16,038 nt of DNA from Hepatocystis sp. ex Piliocolobus tephrosceles (Eukaryota > Apicomplexa > Aconoidasida > Haemosporida > Plasmodiidae). A program made the position numbers and the translations under genes. Each line of letters opens with the position of its first letter. Position 1 is the first letter of the stretch. The stretch lies in contig CABPSV020000441.1 in NCBI GenBank assembly GCA_902459845.2, positions 1 through 16,038 of the forward strand, in the 5' to 3' direction. Under the pieces are notes generated by a model. It saw only the letters and a program-made list of their open reading frames with translations. It was not told where the DNA came from and searched no databases. Shown here piece by piece: positions 1 through 7,277 of this stretch.

Positions 1-306
1 ATGTTAGCGTAATGTACAAATAACCCACTATGTAAATAATGTATCCTCTTTGTCTCTCTTTATATAAATATATAAATATATACATATGTATATATTTTTT
101 TATTTTTATGTACTTGAACACATATATTTGATATAAATTTTTATTTCATTGCTTAAAATATAAAAATTGAATCTTCTGATGGGTATACATTTGCTTGTGC
201 CCTTGATTGCGCTTTTGCAATATATTTGACTAGATTCGTTTCGGTCCATTTCAGTTCAGTTCAGTTCATGTTAGCTTGACTATTTTTTTTTTTTTTTTTT
301 TTTTTC

Positions 307-308
<2 letters not shown>

Positions 309-358
<50 letters not shown>
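309..358. repeat. 50-nt poly(dT) tract
   Basis: An uninterrupted run of 50 T, preceded by a 23-T run at 283-305 and separated from it by CGG. It is one of three T runs of 48-50 nt in the window; the others are at 3311-3358 and 12656-12703. Such runs are known to disfavour nucleosomes, and their exact length in an assembly is unreliable. Confidence 0.9.
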
Positions 359-364
<6 letters not shown>

Positions 365-750
365 TGACATAAATAAATACATATTCATTGATTTATTTTT
401 TTTATTTTGTTTTATTGATTTTATTTTATTCATGGTACTCTTTCATTTTTGTCAAATTAATTTTTATTTTTTACATACGATAAAAGCAGAAGACAAAAAA
501 AAGAAAAAAAAAGAAGAAAAAAAAAGAAGAAAAAAAAAGAAGAAAAAAAAAAAAAAAAAAAAAAAACCAGAATATTTTTAATTTTTTTGTGTTTTTTTTT
601 TTTTTAAATTAGTCACCACACATAAGTAATAGTTTATAAAATAAATTAATATGTTTTTATATATATGAAACCATATAATTAGCGAATACAATTGTATACG
701 CACATATATATATATATATATATATACTTAGCTATACATAGAAATATATA

Positions 751-815
751 CATAGCTATATATACATAAATATACATAGCTATATATACATAAATATACA
801 TAGCTATATATAAAT
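751..815. repeat. 24-bp tandem repeat, about 2.7 copies
   Basis: Units begin with CATAGC at 751, 775 and 799, exactly 24 bp apart, each followed by TATATATACATAAATATA-like sequence. A diverged half copy precedes the array around 730. It is an AT-rich minisatellite in the 5' flank of the transporter gene. No function can be read from it. Confidence 0.8.
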
Positions 816-1094
816 AACGATAATTTTTCAAAAGTGTCCTCATAACAGTACATAGTTTGAATATATACCAGCAGGTATATATATTGTAAAGGGTTTATAC
901 AGAAGACTTATATAGTATGTATATGTACATCTGTTAACCCATATGTTAACATATCAGATAAACAATCTGATACTTTTATTATAAAACATGTTATACTGGT
1001 TAAATTTGTGTTTTATGTAAGTATTATATATGAACATATGCACATATGTACATGTGATCCGTGACACATTATACCTTAATGATAAAGTTAAAAT

Positions 1095-1120
1095 AAAAAA
1101 AAAAAAAAAAAAAAAAAAAA
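1095..1120 (+). promoter_or_regulatory. Poly(A) leader just before the transporter start codon
   Basis: A run of 26 A ends five bases before the ATG at 1126 (context TAATAATGG). If transcribed it would be a poly(A) stretch at the very end of the 5' leader. An upstream ATG at 1030 is in frame with the main ORF through this run, so the run length modulo 3 decides whether that ATG gives an N-terminal extension or a separate upstream ORF. Confidence 0.45.
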
Positions 1121-1125
1121 TAATA

Positions 1126-2922
1126 ATGGAACCTGTTCGTACAAGAGATGTTATAAGAAGAACTATATGTAAGACAAACGCAGATGTTAAAAATGATGAA
1201 GAATTAGACAATAATAAAAAAATTTATAATTCTAACACACATGATAGTAATAGTACGTATAAAAAAACAAATGCTTCAATGATTATCATGAAAATAGCAC
1301 TGTTTGTTATTTTAGTTGCACATACACTTATACTATATATAATGGTTGGAATAAAAAAAATGTACAAAATGGATTTTATATTACAAAATAAAGACATTGT
1401 ATTTATAACTGAAATAGTTAAGTTTATTACCTGTTTATTTTTATTTTCAATAAGTAATAAATTCAACATAAAACTATTAATTCAAGAAATTAACAACTTG
1501 TTTTTAAAAAAAAAAATGTATACATTTTTATTAATTATACCAAGTGTATTATATTATATCCAAAATTTATGTTTTCATATATCATTGACTAATTTACCCA
1601 CACCACTATTTCAACTTTTATATCAACTCAAATTTTTTGTTTTTATCATTTTTTCTTTTATTATTTTAAAAAGAAGAGTAACAATTACTCAACTTATATC
1701 CATTACATTATTAATGTTTTCTTTGTTATGTCTTAAGGATTATGATATGTTTGGTGGTTATAGTAGTTCCAAAAATGTTACTGTAAATCCTTACACTACT
1801 ACTAATCCCATTAGTGATAATACTAAACATATACAGAACAATGGTAGTAACGTTTTATTAAATTCATGCTTAAAAAATACATTTTTAACTTTATCCGTTT
1901 TACATCTGAAGAATGCCTCTATTATTAAAATGACAAAAACATATTATAAAGAAGATAAAGAAGGTAAAGAAGGTAAAGATGGTAAAGATGGTAAAGATGG
2001 TAAAGATGGTAAAGATGGTAAAGATGGTAAAGAAGGTAAAGATGGTAAAGATGGTAAAGAAGGTAAAAGAGATAAAGATGGTAAAGATGGTAAAAAAGGT
2101 AAAGATGGTAAAGATGGTAAAGAAGGTAAAAGAGATAAAGATGGTAAAGAAGGTAAAGGTAATAATTATGTTGAAAATATTAACAAAAATAAAATACAAA
2201 TATATAAGCTTAAAAATATATTAATAGGATTATCAGCCACATTTGTAGTAATTTTTATTAGTGGTTTTACAAGCGCGTTTTTAGAATATCTGTTTACCAC
2301 TTATAAAAATTCTTTTTTAATGCAAAATATATTGATATCATTTTTTACTATTATACTTAGTATATTTACTAAAGGAATAGATTTAATGTTTTTATTGTCG
2401 ATTCCATTAAAATTAAAAAAAAAAAACTCAATACAACAGGAGTCTATACCAATACAACCATATATCATAAATAAAAATACCTTCAAAAATAAGCCAGATA
2501 ACCAGGATAAGCAAACTAAACCGAATGAATCAAATGAACCAAATGAACCAGCTAAACAGCGATGTTTCTTTTTTTTATCATCTACATTATTATTATTGCA
2601 CAACAAAATAACACAGTGTTATAATAAATATTTTAACTCTGTTGGTGAATTTATATATATAATTATTTTCGTCTTTTTAAACAGCATTGGAGGTATTATT
2701 ATAGCTATTTTTATCAAATATTTGGGTAATGCAATAAGGTTTTTTGTAACGCCCATTAGTTTGTTATTTAACATTTATATATCATCTTTTATTTTTAAAG
2801 ATTTTAATATAACTTTAAATTATTTTATTTCTGTTGTACTTGTCTTTACAGCGTTATACCTTTATTTAAAAAAAGATATTACTAATTTAAGTAGTAATAA
2901 AAAAACACATAAAATAAATTAA
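1126..2922 (+). CDS. Nucleotide-sugar transporter, SLC35A / UDP-N-acetylglucosamine transporter-like
   Basis: The product (598 aa from the ATG at 1126) is predicted to carry a nucleotide sugar, most likely UDP-GlcNAc or UDP-Gal, into the ER or Golgi lumen in exchange for the nucleoside monophosphate. About ten hydrophobic segments are visible, near residues 53-75, 91-109, 132-156, 158-181, 188-203, 364-390, 398-425, 509-533, 538-557 and 564-581. Family-like motifs are ITEIVK in TM2, YYIQN in TM3, FQLLYQLKFF in TM4, and GGIIIAIFIKYLGNAIRFF with FVTPISLLFN near the C-terminus. These match the SLC35A pattern (E-x-x-K, Y-x-x-QN, Q-x-x-YQLK, G-x-x-x-A-x-x-x-K-Y-x-x-N). The protein is much longer than the usual 320-400 aa because of a KDG-repeat loop between TM5 and TM6 and an Asn/Lys/Pro-rich insert after TM7. 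I chose residue 33 of the open frame as start because the first 32 codons translate a poly(A) leader. The family is firm and the substrate is not. Confidence 0.88.
   Translation: MEPVRTRDVIRRTICKTNADVKNDEELDNNKKIYNSNTHDSNSTYKKTNASMIIMKIALFVILVAHTLILYIMVGIKKMYKMDFILQNKDIVFITEIVKFITCLFLFSISNKFNIKLLIQEINNLFLKKKMYTFLLIIPSVLYYIQNLCFHISLTNLPTPLFQLLYQLKFFVFIIFSFIILKRRVTITQLISITLLMFSLLCLKDYDMFGGYSSSKNVTVNPYTTTNPISDNTKHIQNNGSNVLLNSCLKNTFLTLSVLHLKNASIIKMTKTYYKEDKEGKEGKDGKDGKDGKDGKDGKDGKEGKDGKDGKEGKRDKDGKDGKKGKDGKDGKEGKRDKDGKEGKGNNYVENINKNKIQIYKLKNILIGLSATFVVIFISGFTSAFLEYLFTTYKNSFLMQNILISFFTIILSIFTKGIDLMFLLSIPLKLKKKNSIQQESIPIQPYIINKNTFKNKPDNQDKQTKPNESNEPNEPAKQRCFFFLSSTLLLLHNKITQCYNKYFNSVGEFIYIIIFVFLNSIGGIIIAIFIKYLGNAIRFFVTPISLLFNIYISSFIFKDFNITLNYFISVVLVFTALYLYLKKDITNLSSNKKTHKIN
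1948..2160 (+). repeat. In-frame 9-bp repeat coding K-(D/E)-G triplets
   Basis: Twenty-three tandem 9-bp units, plus a final Lys-Gly, encode Lys-Asp/Glu-Gly triplets at transporter residues 275-345. Variants are KED (first unit), KKG and two KRD units. The two KRD units sit seven triplets (63 bp) apart inside a near-identical block, suggesting a secondary duplication. Every unit keeps the frame, and Gly stands at every third position except where Asp replaces it. The array lies in the central hydrophilic loop, expected to face the cytosol in this family. Confidence 0.93.
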
Positions 2923-3104
2923 TGTCTATTACCAAAGGTTACATAATATTTTTATAATATGTAAAATGCATAACTATAAATACATTTCAGCTTTTAAACT
3001 GTTTTTTTTTTTTTTTTTTTTATATCTCTATTGTTGTCCATACGTTTTCTTTGGTGCCCCTACTTTGTTTGGGGACACTATTTTGTCTGATGTCCCATTT
3101 TTGT

Positions 3105-3218
3105 TTTATTACCCTTTTGTTTTATTACCCTTTTTTTTTTTATCAATTTTCTGATTACCCTTTTTTTTTTTTATCAATTTTCTGATTACCCTTTTTTTTT
3201 TTTATCTATTTTTTAATC
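3105..3218. repeat. Imperfect ~30-bp repeats with ATTACCC followed by poly(T)
   Basis: ATTACCC occurs at 3108, 3124, 3154 and 3185. The last copies are 30-31 bp apart and share the layout GATTACCC, a 10-12-nt T run, then ATCAATTTT. A further degenerate copy follows. It is a small minisatellite in the convergent spacer. The motif resembles but does not match the Plasmodium telomere repeat. Confidence 0.7.
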
Positions 3219-3309
3219 AATTTTTTTGATTACTCACTTGTTAACTTTTTTAAAATCTTTAAAAAAAGAACAAAATTAACAAATTTTTAAGTTAATAAAC
3301 ACCTTAAAT

Positions 3310-3310
<1 letters not shown>

Positions 3311-3358
<48 letters not shown>
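3311..3358. repeat. 48-nt poly(dT) tract
   Basis: An uninterrupted T run of 48 nt inside the convergent intergenic region. It is nearly the same length as the runs at 309-358 and 12656-12703. Confidence 0.9.
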
Positions 3359-3361
<3 letters not shown>

Positions 3362-3609
3362 TGGCTGTATGTAGCCATTTGACATATGTAACAAATAACA
3401 CTATAAGAAAAGACTAAATTATAAAATCGGTTTAATACAATTAATACAACACAGTAAGTACAAATAGTTAAAAATGTTGACAAATTTTGGAAAATGCTGA
3501 CAAATACGTGATCATGTATGCTACAAAAACAGTTTATAACTCTTTGTCCTTACATGCACGAACGTAATTTCGTTTTTTATTCTGACTCGTTCGTATCTCC
3601 GCCGCTAGC

Positions 3610-3656
3610 ACTTTTATCACTTTTCTCACTTTTCTCACTTTTCTCACTTTTCTCAC
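3610..3656. repeat. 9-bp tandem repeat adjoining the stop of the 846-residue gene
   Basis: About five units of CTTTTCTCA (plus strand), the first diverged (CTTTTATCA), directly abut the 21-T run that encodes the poly-Lys C-terminus of the minus-strand gene. On the minus strand the unit reads as Ser-Glu-Lys or Arg-Lys-Val in the two frames without stops, and contains TGA in the third, which is the frame currently open upstream. The 9-bp period preserves frame, as expected of a coding repeat. Confidence 0.8.
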
Positions 3657-6193
3657 TTTTTTTTTTTTTTTTTTTTTCCTCTTTTTTTATAATTAACCAA
3701 ATTACTACCAATTTTTAATTCATTTGTTAAATCAGGCAAAAAGTCTCGTTCCCCATTGTGTTTAATCATTTTTTCATCTCTTTTTTTATGTGATGGTTGA
3801 TTATATTTTTTAGTTTTACTTTGTCCAGAACTTGTAGAAGTAAACTTATCATCTACAGTTGAACCAGAAAATAATCTTTCAATCGTTTTTTTCTTTTTAT
3901 CAATACTAATGTTACTATCGTCGTAACTAGTGTTACTATCGTCGTAACTAGTGTTACTATCGGCGTAACTAGTGTTACTATCGGCGTATGAAATTACTTT
4001 TTTTAAATCCTTTTGTTTTTTTTCATTTTGGATTTGATTAAACATATCTTTATATATAACAGGTAACCACTCCATTGAATATGCAGAACTAAAATCATTT
4101 AAATCTTCTATATTAATATTTTTTTTTTTTTTTAAATTTTCATTTCTTATTTTTTCTCTTTCTGTTAAGTATGCATTTAATTCTTTTTCATAAACTTCTT
4201 TATGTGTTACATTTTCTCCTTGTTCGATCAGGCCCACTTCACTAATTTTTTGTATTACCCTCGGTTTTTGTACAGTTGAATAATAAACCATTCTTAAATG
4301 ACTTAAAGTTTCTTCATTATATTTATTACATTTATATATATATTCATGTAATTTTAAAAACTTTTTTATATTTTCACGAATTTTTTCATTACTTGTATCT
4401 ATCAAATTAGTATATTTTCTCAAAATTAAAGCAGATTTTATTAAGTTATTTTCTTGTATATATTTTATAAATAAATTATTTATTTTTTCTCTTTTTTTTT
4501 TGTCATATTTTATTGGTAAATTCATATATGGAGTTAGTTTGTCTACATCTAAGCTTAGCCTAGCATTACGATATATTTTTTTTTCTTTATTTTTTTTAAT
4601 ACTTTCATGTTTTCGAAATCCTTCTATTAATTTATTAATTTTCATTGTTAATATCTTTGTATATAACAATTGTGCTTTTTGCAATTTTATATTAAAAGGA
4701 TATTTGTTAAACTTATTAATTAGATCTTTGTATTTGTCCATACTTTCTATTATTTTGTAGTCGTACGACATACTTGCATATCTTTTTTCATAATCTGTAT
4801 CTCTTTCATTGTCATAAACGTCGTCTAAGGTGTTATGATCTATTGGACTCGGTTCATATGTAGGTTTCGCATTTTTTGCGGTTTCTCCCGTCGTTTTTCC
4901 CATCGTTTCTTCCGTCGTTTCTCCCGTCGTTTCTTCCGTCGTTTTTCCCATCGTTTCTTCCGTCGTTTTTCCCGTCGTTTTGTCCGTCGTTTTGTCCGTC
5001 GTTTTTCCCGTCATTTCTTCCGTCGTTTCTTCCGTCGTTTTTCCCGTCGTTTCTCCCGTCGTTTTTCCCGTCATTTCTCCCGTCATTTCTTCCGTCGTTT
5101 TTCCCGTCATTTCTTCCGTCGTTTCTTCCGTCATTGCTTGTACTCCTTTCATTTCTCCTGTTTCTACTCCTACTACCGTCGCACCAACCGAACTAGCAGC
5201 ATTACGTTCCATCTCCAAACAATAATCATCCAACTCGTTGTACTTATATTTGAAATTTAAAAAATCAATATTTTTATCATTGGCGTATTGGAAAATATAA
5301 GATTTTATTAACTTGCTCAGCATACTATCTACATTTTTTTCTGTTGGATAAACATATTTTAAATTGTAAAAAAATATATATGGAATAGAACTTAAAATTT
5401 TAAAAGATTCTTCTTTTGTTAATACGTTTCTGTTTTCATTTAAAATTTTAAAACATGTATTTATATCATCATTATATAAAAAAAAATAAAATTGTTTTTT
5501 TAAAATGTTTCTATTATATATTTGGCCATATAAATCATCAACTTTTTTAATGTTAATTTCTTTTTTACTCCGAAGTCTGGTCTTATAATTTATGTATGTT
5601 ACTTTATATTTACCCAATATTTTTTCATAATCTGTACTATATTCTTTAGGATATAATTTTTTATTAACAGTAATAACAGGCATTTTTGCATATAATTTGA
5701 AAGAAAACAATTTTTTTTTTTCATTATTTTTTTTTTCATTATTTTTTTTTTCATTATTTTTTTTTTCGTTATTTTTTTTATATATGTCTAACTGTTTGTC
5801 CTTTGTAATTGGTTTCTTGTAATATACTCCTAACCATTTTGTTGGATTAACTGTCCAATGCGTAAAAAAAAAAGATTTTATTTTTTTATGACTTTTATAG
5901 GTGATACCATCATTAGTTGTATTACAACAATTTATTTTGTATATCTTATCTCTATAATCATGACTTACTACAATCTTTTTTTTACTTTCATTTATTTTTT
6001 TATTTAATCGAACAATGTTCAATTTGTTGTTACTTTCAAAATTGTATAATTTATCACTTTTTTTTGTTTGTGTTGTCAGAGAGAAGACATTTGGTCTTGA
6101 CTTTATTCGTTCATATTCGAACATTCGTTTAGAAAAATATTGTTTTAGATTAATACAAAAGCAAAACACAAAAAAAATAAATAAGAATTTCAT
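3653..6193 (-). CDS. Unknown protein, 846 aa, with signal peptide and possible apicoplast leader
   Basis: I do not recognise a domain. The protein starts MKFLFIFFVFCFC, a short hydrophobic signal-peptide-like segment (residues 1-18). About 100 basic, Lys/Asn-rich, acid-poor residues follow, the bipartite pattern typical of apicoplast import in Plasmodium. Four NNEKK units lie at about 139-160. Residues about 163-350 and 470-720 are less biased, probably helical and the likely functional core. They include short stretches such as PVITVNKKLYPKEY, LTPYMNLPIKY and AYSMEWLPVIYKDMF. Between them lie 21 tetrapeptides (354-437); near the C-terminus are four 7-residue YADSNTS/YDDSNTS units (about 735-763). 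The protein ends in seven Lys from a 21-T run followed at once by TGA, so the annotated C-terminus depends on homopolymer length. The ATG at 6193 is chosen because it supplies the signal peptide. It is convergent with the transporter and co-oriented with MSH6, 1.4 kb from it. Confidence 0.85.
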   Translation of the reverse strand: MKFLFIFFVFCFCINLKQYFSKRMFEYERIKSRPNVFSLTTQTKKSDKLYNFESNNKLNIVRLNKKINESKKKIVVSHDYRDKIYKINCCNTTNDGITYKSHKKIKSFFFTHWTVNPTKWLGVYYKKPITKDKQLDIYKKNNEKKNNEKKNNEKKNNEKKKLFSFKLYAKMPVITVNKKLYPKEYSTDYEKILGKYKVTYINYKTRLRSKKEINIKKVDDLYGQIYNRNILKKQFYFFLYNDDINTCFKILNENRNVLTKEESFKILSSIPYIFFYNLKYVYPTEKNVDSMLSKLIKSYIFQYANDKNIDFLNFKYKYNELDDYCLEMERNAASSVGATVVGVETGEMKGVQAMTEETTEEMTGKTTEEMTGEMTGKTTGETTGKTTEETTEEMTGKTTDKTTDKTTGKTTEETMGKTTEETTGETTEETMGKTTGETAKNAKPTYEPSPIDHNTLDDVYDNERDTDYEKRYASMSYDYKIIESMDKYKDLINKFNKYPFNIKLQKAQLLYTKILTMKINKLIEGFRKHESIKKNKEKKIYRNARLSLDVDKLTPYMNLPIKYDKKKREKINNLFIKYIQENNLIKSALILRKYTNLIDTSNEKIRENIKKFLKLHEYIYKCNKYNEETLSHLRMVYYSTVQKPRVIQKISEVGLIEQGENVTHKEVYEKELNAYLTEREKIRNENLKKKKNINIEDLNDFSSAYSMEWLPVIYKDMFNQIQNEKKQKDLKKVISYADSNTSYADSNTSYDDSNTSYDDSNISIDKKKKTIERLFSGSTVDDKFTSTSSGQSKTKKYNQPSHKKRDEKMIKHNGERDFLPDLTNELKIGSNLVNYKKRGKKKKKKK
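3907..3990 (-). repeat. 21-bp repeat coding Y-(A/D)-D-S-N-T-S
   Basis: Four tandem 21-bp units encode SYADSNT twice and SYDDSNT/SYDDSNI twice in the C-terminal third of the 846-residue protein (about residues 735-763). The A/D difference (GCC versus GAC codons) splits the array into two pairs, suggesting duplication of units after divergence. Confidence 0.88.
4883..5134 (-). repeat. 12-bp repeat coding 21 Thr-rich tetrapeptides
   Basis: Exactly 252 bp, or 21 units of four codons (residues 354-437), in the patterns TTEE, MTGK, TTGK, TTGE, TTDK and TMGK. Position 2 or 1 varies Thr/Met (ACG/ATG), position 3 Gly/Glu/Asp and position 4 Lys/Glu. No unit breaks the frame. The array is bracketed by ordinary sequence (GVQA before, AKNAKPTYEP after), so it is an internal insert. 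Its G+C is well above its surroundings because of the many ACG codons. Confidence 0.95.
5716..5775 (-). repeat. 15-bp repeat coding N-N-E-K-K
   Basis: Four 15-bp units (period visible from TCATTA at 5721, 5736 and onward) encode Lys-Asn-Asn-Glu-Lys near residues 139-160 of the 846-residue protein. They lie between the basic leader and the first more conserved-looking block. The last unit has TCGTTA instead of TCATTA. Confidence 0.88.
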
Positions 6194-6475
6194 ATTTTAT
6201 AATACTTGACCATAGTTGGTCCCTTTTTTTTTTTGTGCGTGTTTTTTTTTTTTTTTTCGTTTTTTTTTTTTTTTTTTTTTGTTTTTTTTTTTTTTTTTAT
6301 ATGTGCTTTTTTTTTTTAGTACGTGTTTTTTTTTTGTGTGTTAATTGTTTAACTGGCTATTAAAAGCTTTTGCATTTCGTTTTTTAAAAGTGTGCAAATA
6401 TATGTGGCTACTAATAAAACGCAAAAAATATTTTCCAATTGGCTCATTTTTATTAGTGCGAGCTTCAAACAATGG

Positions 6476-6545
6476 TATATATATATGTATGTATGTATAT
6501 ATGTATGTATGTATGTATGTATATATGTATGTATGTATATATTTT
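6476..6545. repeat. TATG/TATATG microsatellite
   Basis: Alternating ATGT and TATA blocks (GTATGTATATATGTATG...) run for about 65 bp and end in a T run. A related CATA/CGTA microsatellite lies about 300 bp further on. These simple repeats generate the spurious Tyr/Met/Cys/Val-rich open frames on both strands. Confidence 0.85.
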
Positions 6546-6796
6546 TTTTTTTTTCTTTTTTTAAAAGTATGACATACGTCATAATATATACTGCCCAAAA
6601 GGCTTTAGCAATAAAATTCTTATTAACTTCCCTCTTCACCTTTCTTACAAATTTTAAATTTGTTAAACAGGCGTATATATATACAACTGATGTTATACAC
6701 ACATGTATACATATGTTCAACTTTGAAGAAACGCCAATCAGTTTAATTGTCGGGTCACGTTTTTATATCAACATACTTCTCACCAAGCCAGGCGCA

Positions 6797-6856
6797 CGTA
6801 TATACATACATACATACGTACATACGTACATACATATATATATATATATATATATG
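6797..6856. repeat. ATAC/TA microsatellite
   Basis: CGTATATACATACATACATACGTACATACGTACATAC is followed by an uninterrupted TA run ending near 6855. The block is non-coding and reads roughly as the reverse complement of the 6476-6545 microsatellite, so the two could pair as a long imperfect inverted repeat. Confidence 0.8.
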
Positions 6857-7277
6857 TACATGCACAAGCATCACATTAAGCTATGTGCCGACACAGCTAC
6901 AGTACAATCGCATATGAACAAATGAATAAAATACATCTTTAAAAAAATAATGGTTATTATTTGGCTCTTATTTAATGGCTATTTTTTTTTTTTTTTTTTT
7001 TTTTTTTTCAATATCTATCATATCAAGTACGTTAAACAATAGTTGGCTCTTATTTAATGGTCATTTTTTTTTTAATTCATTATTTATATATATTAAAAAT
7101 GTTCAAGAAAAAAAAAAAAAAAAAAAAAAAAAAACTTATCTATTAAAAAAAATTAGCAAATATGTTAGTAAATGTAAGCAAAGTAAAGTACATTAAAGTG
7201 TTATATCTTAAAAAAAAAAAAAAATAATAAAAAAAAAAAAAAAAAAAAATAATAATAAATAAAAAAAAAAATAAAAA

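Larger units (their letters stand above)
1..1125. other. Non-coding AT-rich region upstream of the transporter gene
   Basis: I see no convincing gene here. The stretch holds two T runs split by CGG (283-305 and a 50-nt run at 309-358), an A/G-rich purine tract (about 496-566), a TA microsatellite (about 704-725) and three 24-bp tandem units starting at 751. The open frames inside are translations of homopolymers (poly-Phe, poly-Lys) and carry no protein signal. The last few hundred bases presumably hold the promoter and 5' leader of the plus-strand transporter gene, which is inferred from position only. Confidence 0.7.
2923..3652. other. Convergent 3'-to-3' intergenic region
   Basis: This spacer lies between two genes that converge on it, so it should contain both 3' UTRs and polyadenylation sites. 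It holds T runs at about 3001-3020, 3132-3141, 3161-3172 and 3192-3203, a 48-T run at 3311-3358, and short repeats containing ATTACCC. The part next to the minus-strand gene (3577-3652) has unusual G+C (CCGCCGCTAGC near 3598-3608) and a 9-bp repeat, and may really be coding (see findings). No other gene is supported. Confidence 0.6.
6194..7277. other. Intergenic region between the 846-residue gene and the MSH6 3' end
   Basis: It should hold the promoter and 5' leader of the minus-strand 846-residue gene (low coordinates) and the far 3' flank of MSH6 (high coordinates). Contents are poly(T) runs at about 6222-6330 (poly(A) on the coding strand, 30-130 nt upstream of the ATG), TATG/TA microsatellites at about 6476-6540, CATA/TA microsatellites at about 6800-6855, T runs at 6981-7008 and A/T homopolymers at 7108-7133 and 7211-7277. 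A TTGGCTCTTATTTAATGG element occurs twice (6960 and 7043). The open frames here are microsatellite translations and I do not support any gene. Confidence 0.6.

Noticed and set aside
3105..3218. ATTACCC repeats as possible telomere-like sequence
   Set aside because: The Plasmodium telomere unit is GGGTTYA (complement TRAACCC). These units read TTACCC with long T runs at 30-bp spacing, so they are an ordinary minisatellite.
4835..5260. Plus-strand ORFs of 81-141 aa (Arg/Phe-rich, Pro/Ser/Phe-rich)
   Set aside because: They are antisense shadows of the tetrapeptide array in the 846-residue gene, whose minus-strand frame continues far beyond on both sides.
6392..6925. Plus-strand 177-aa ORF upstream of the 846-residue gene
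   Set aside because: It consists mostly of microsatellite and poly(T) translation (YMYVCMYV, FFFFF). It shows no family motif and an implausible composition for a soluble or membrane protein.
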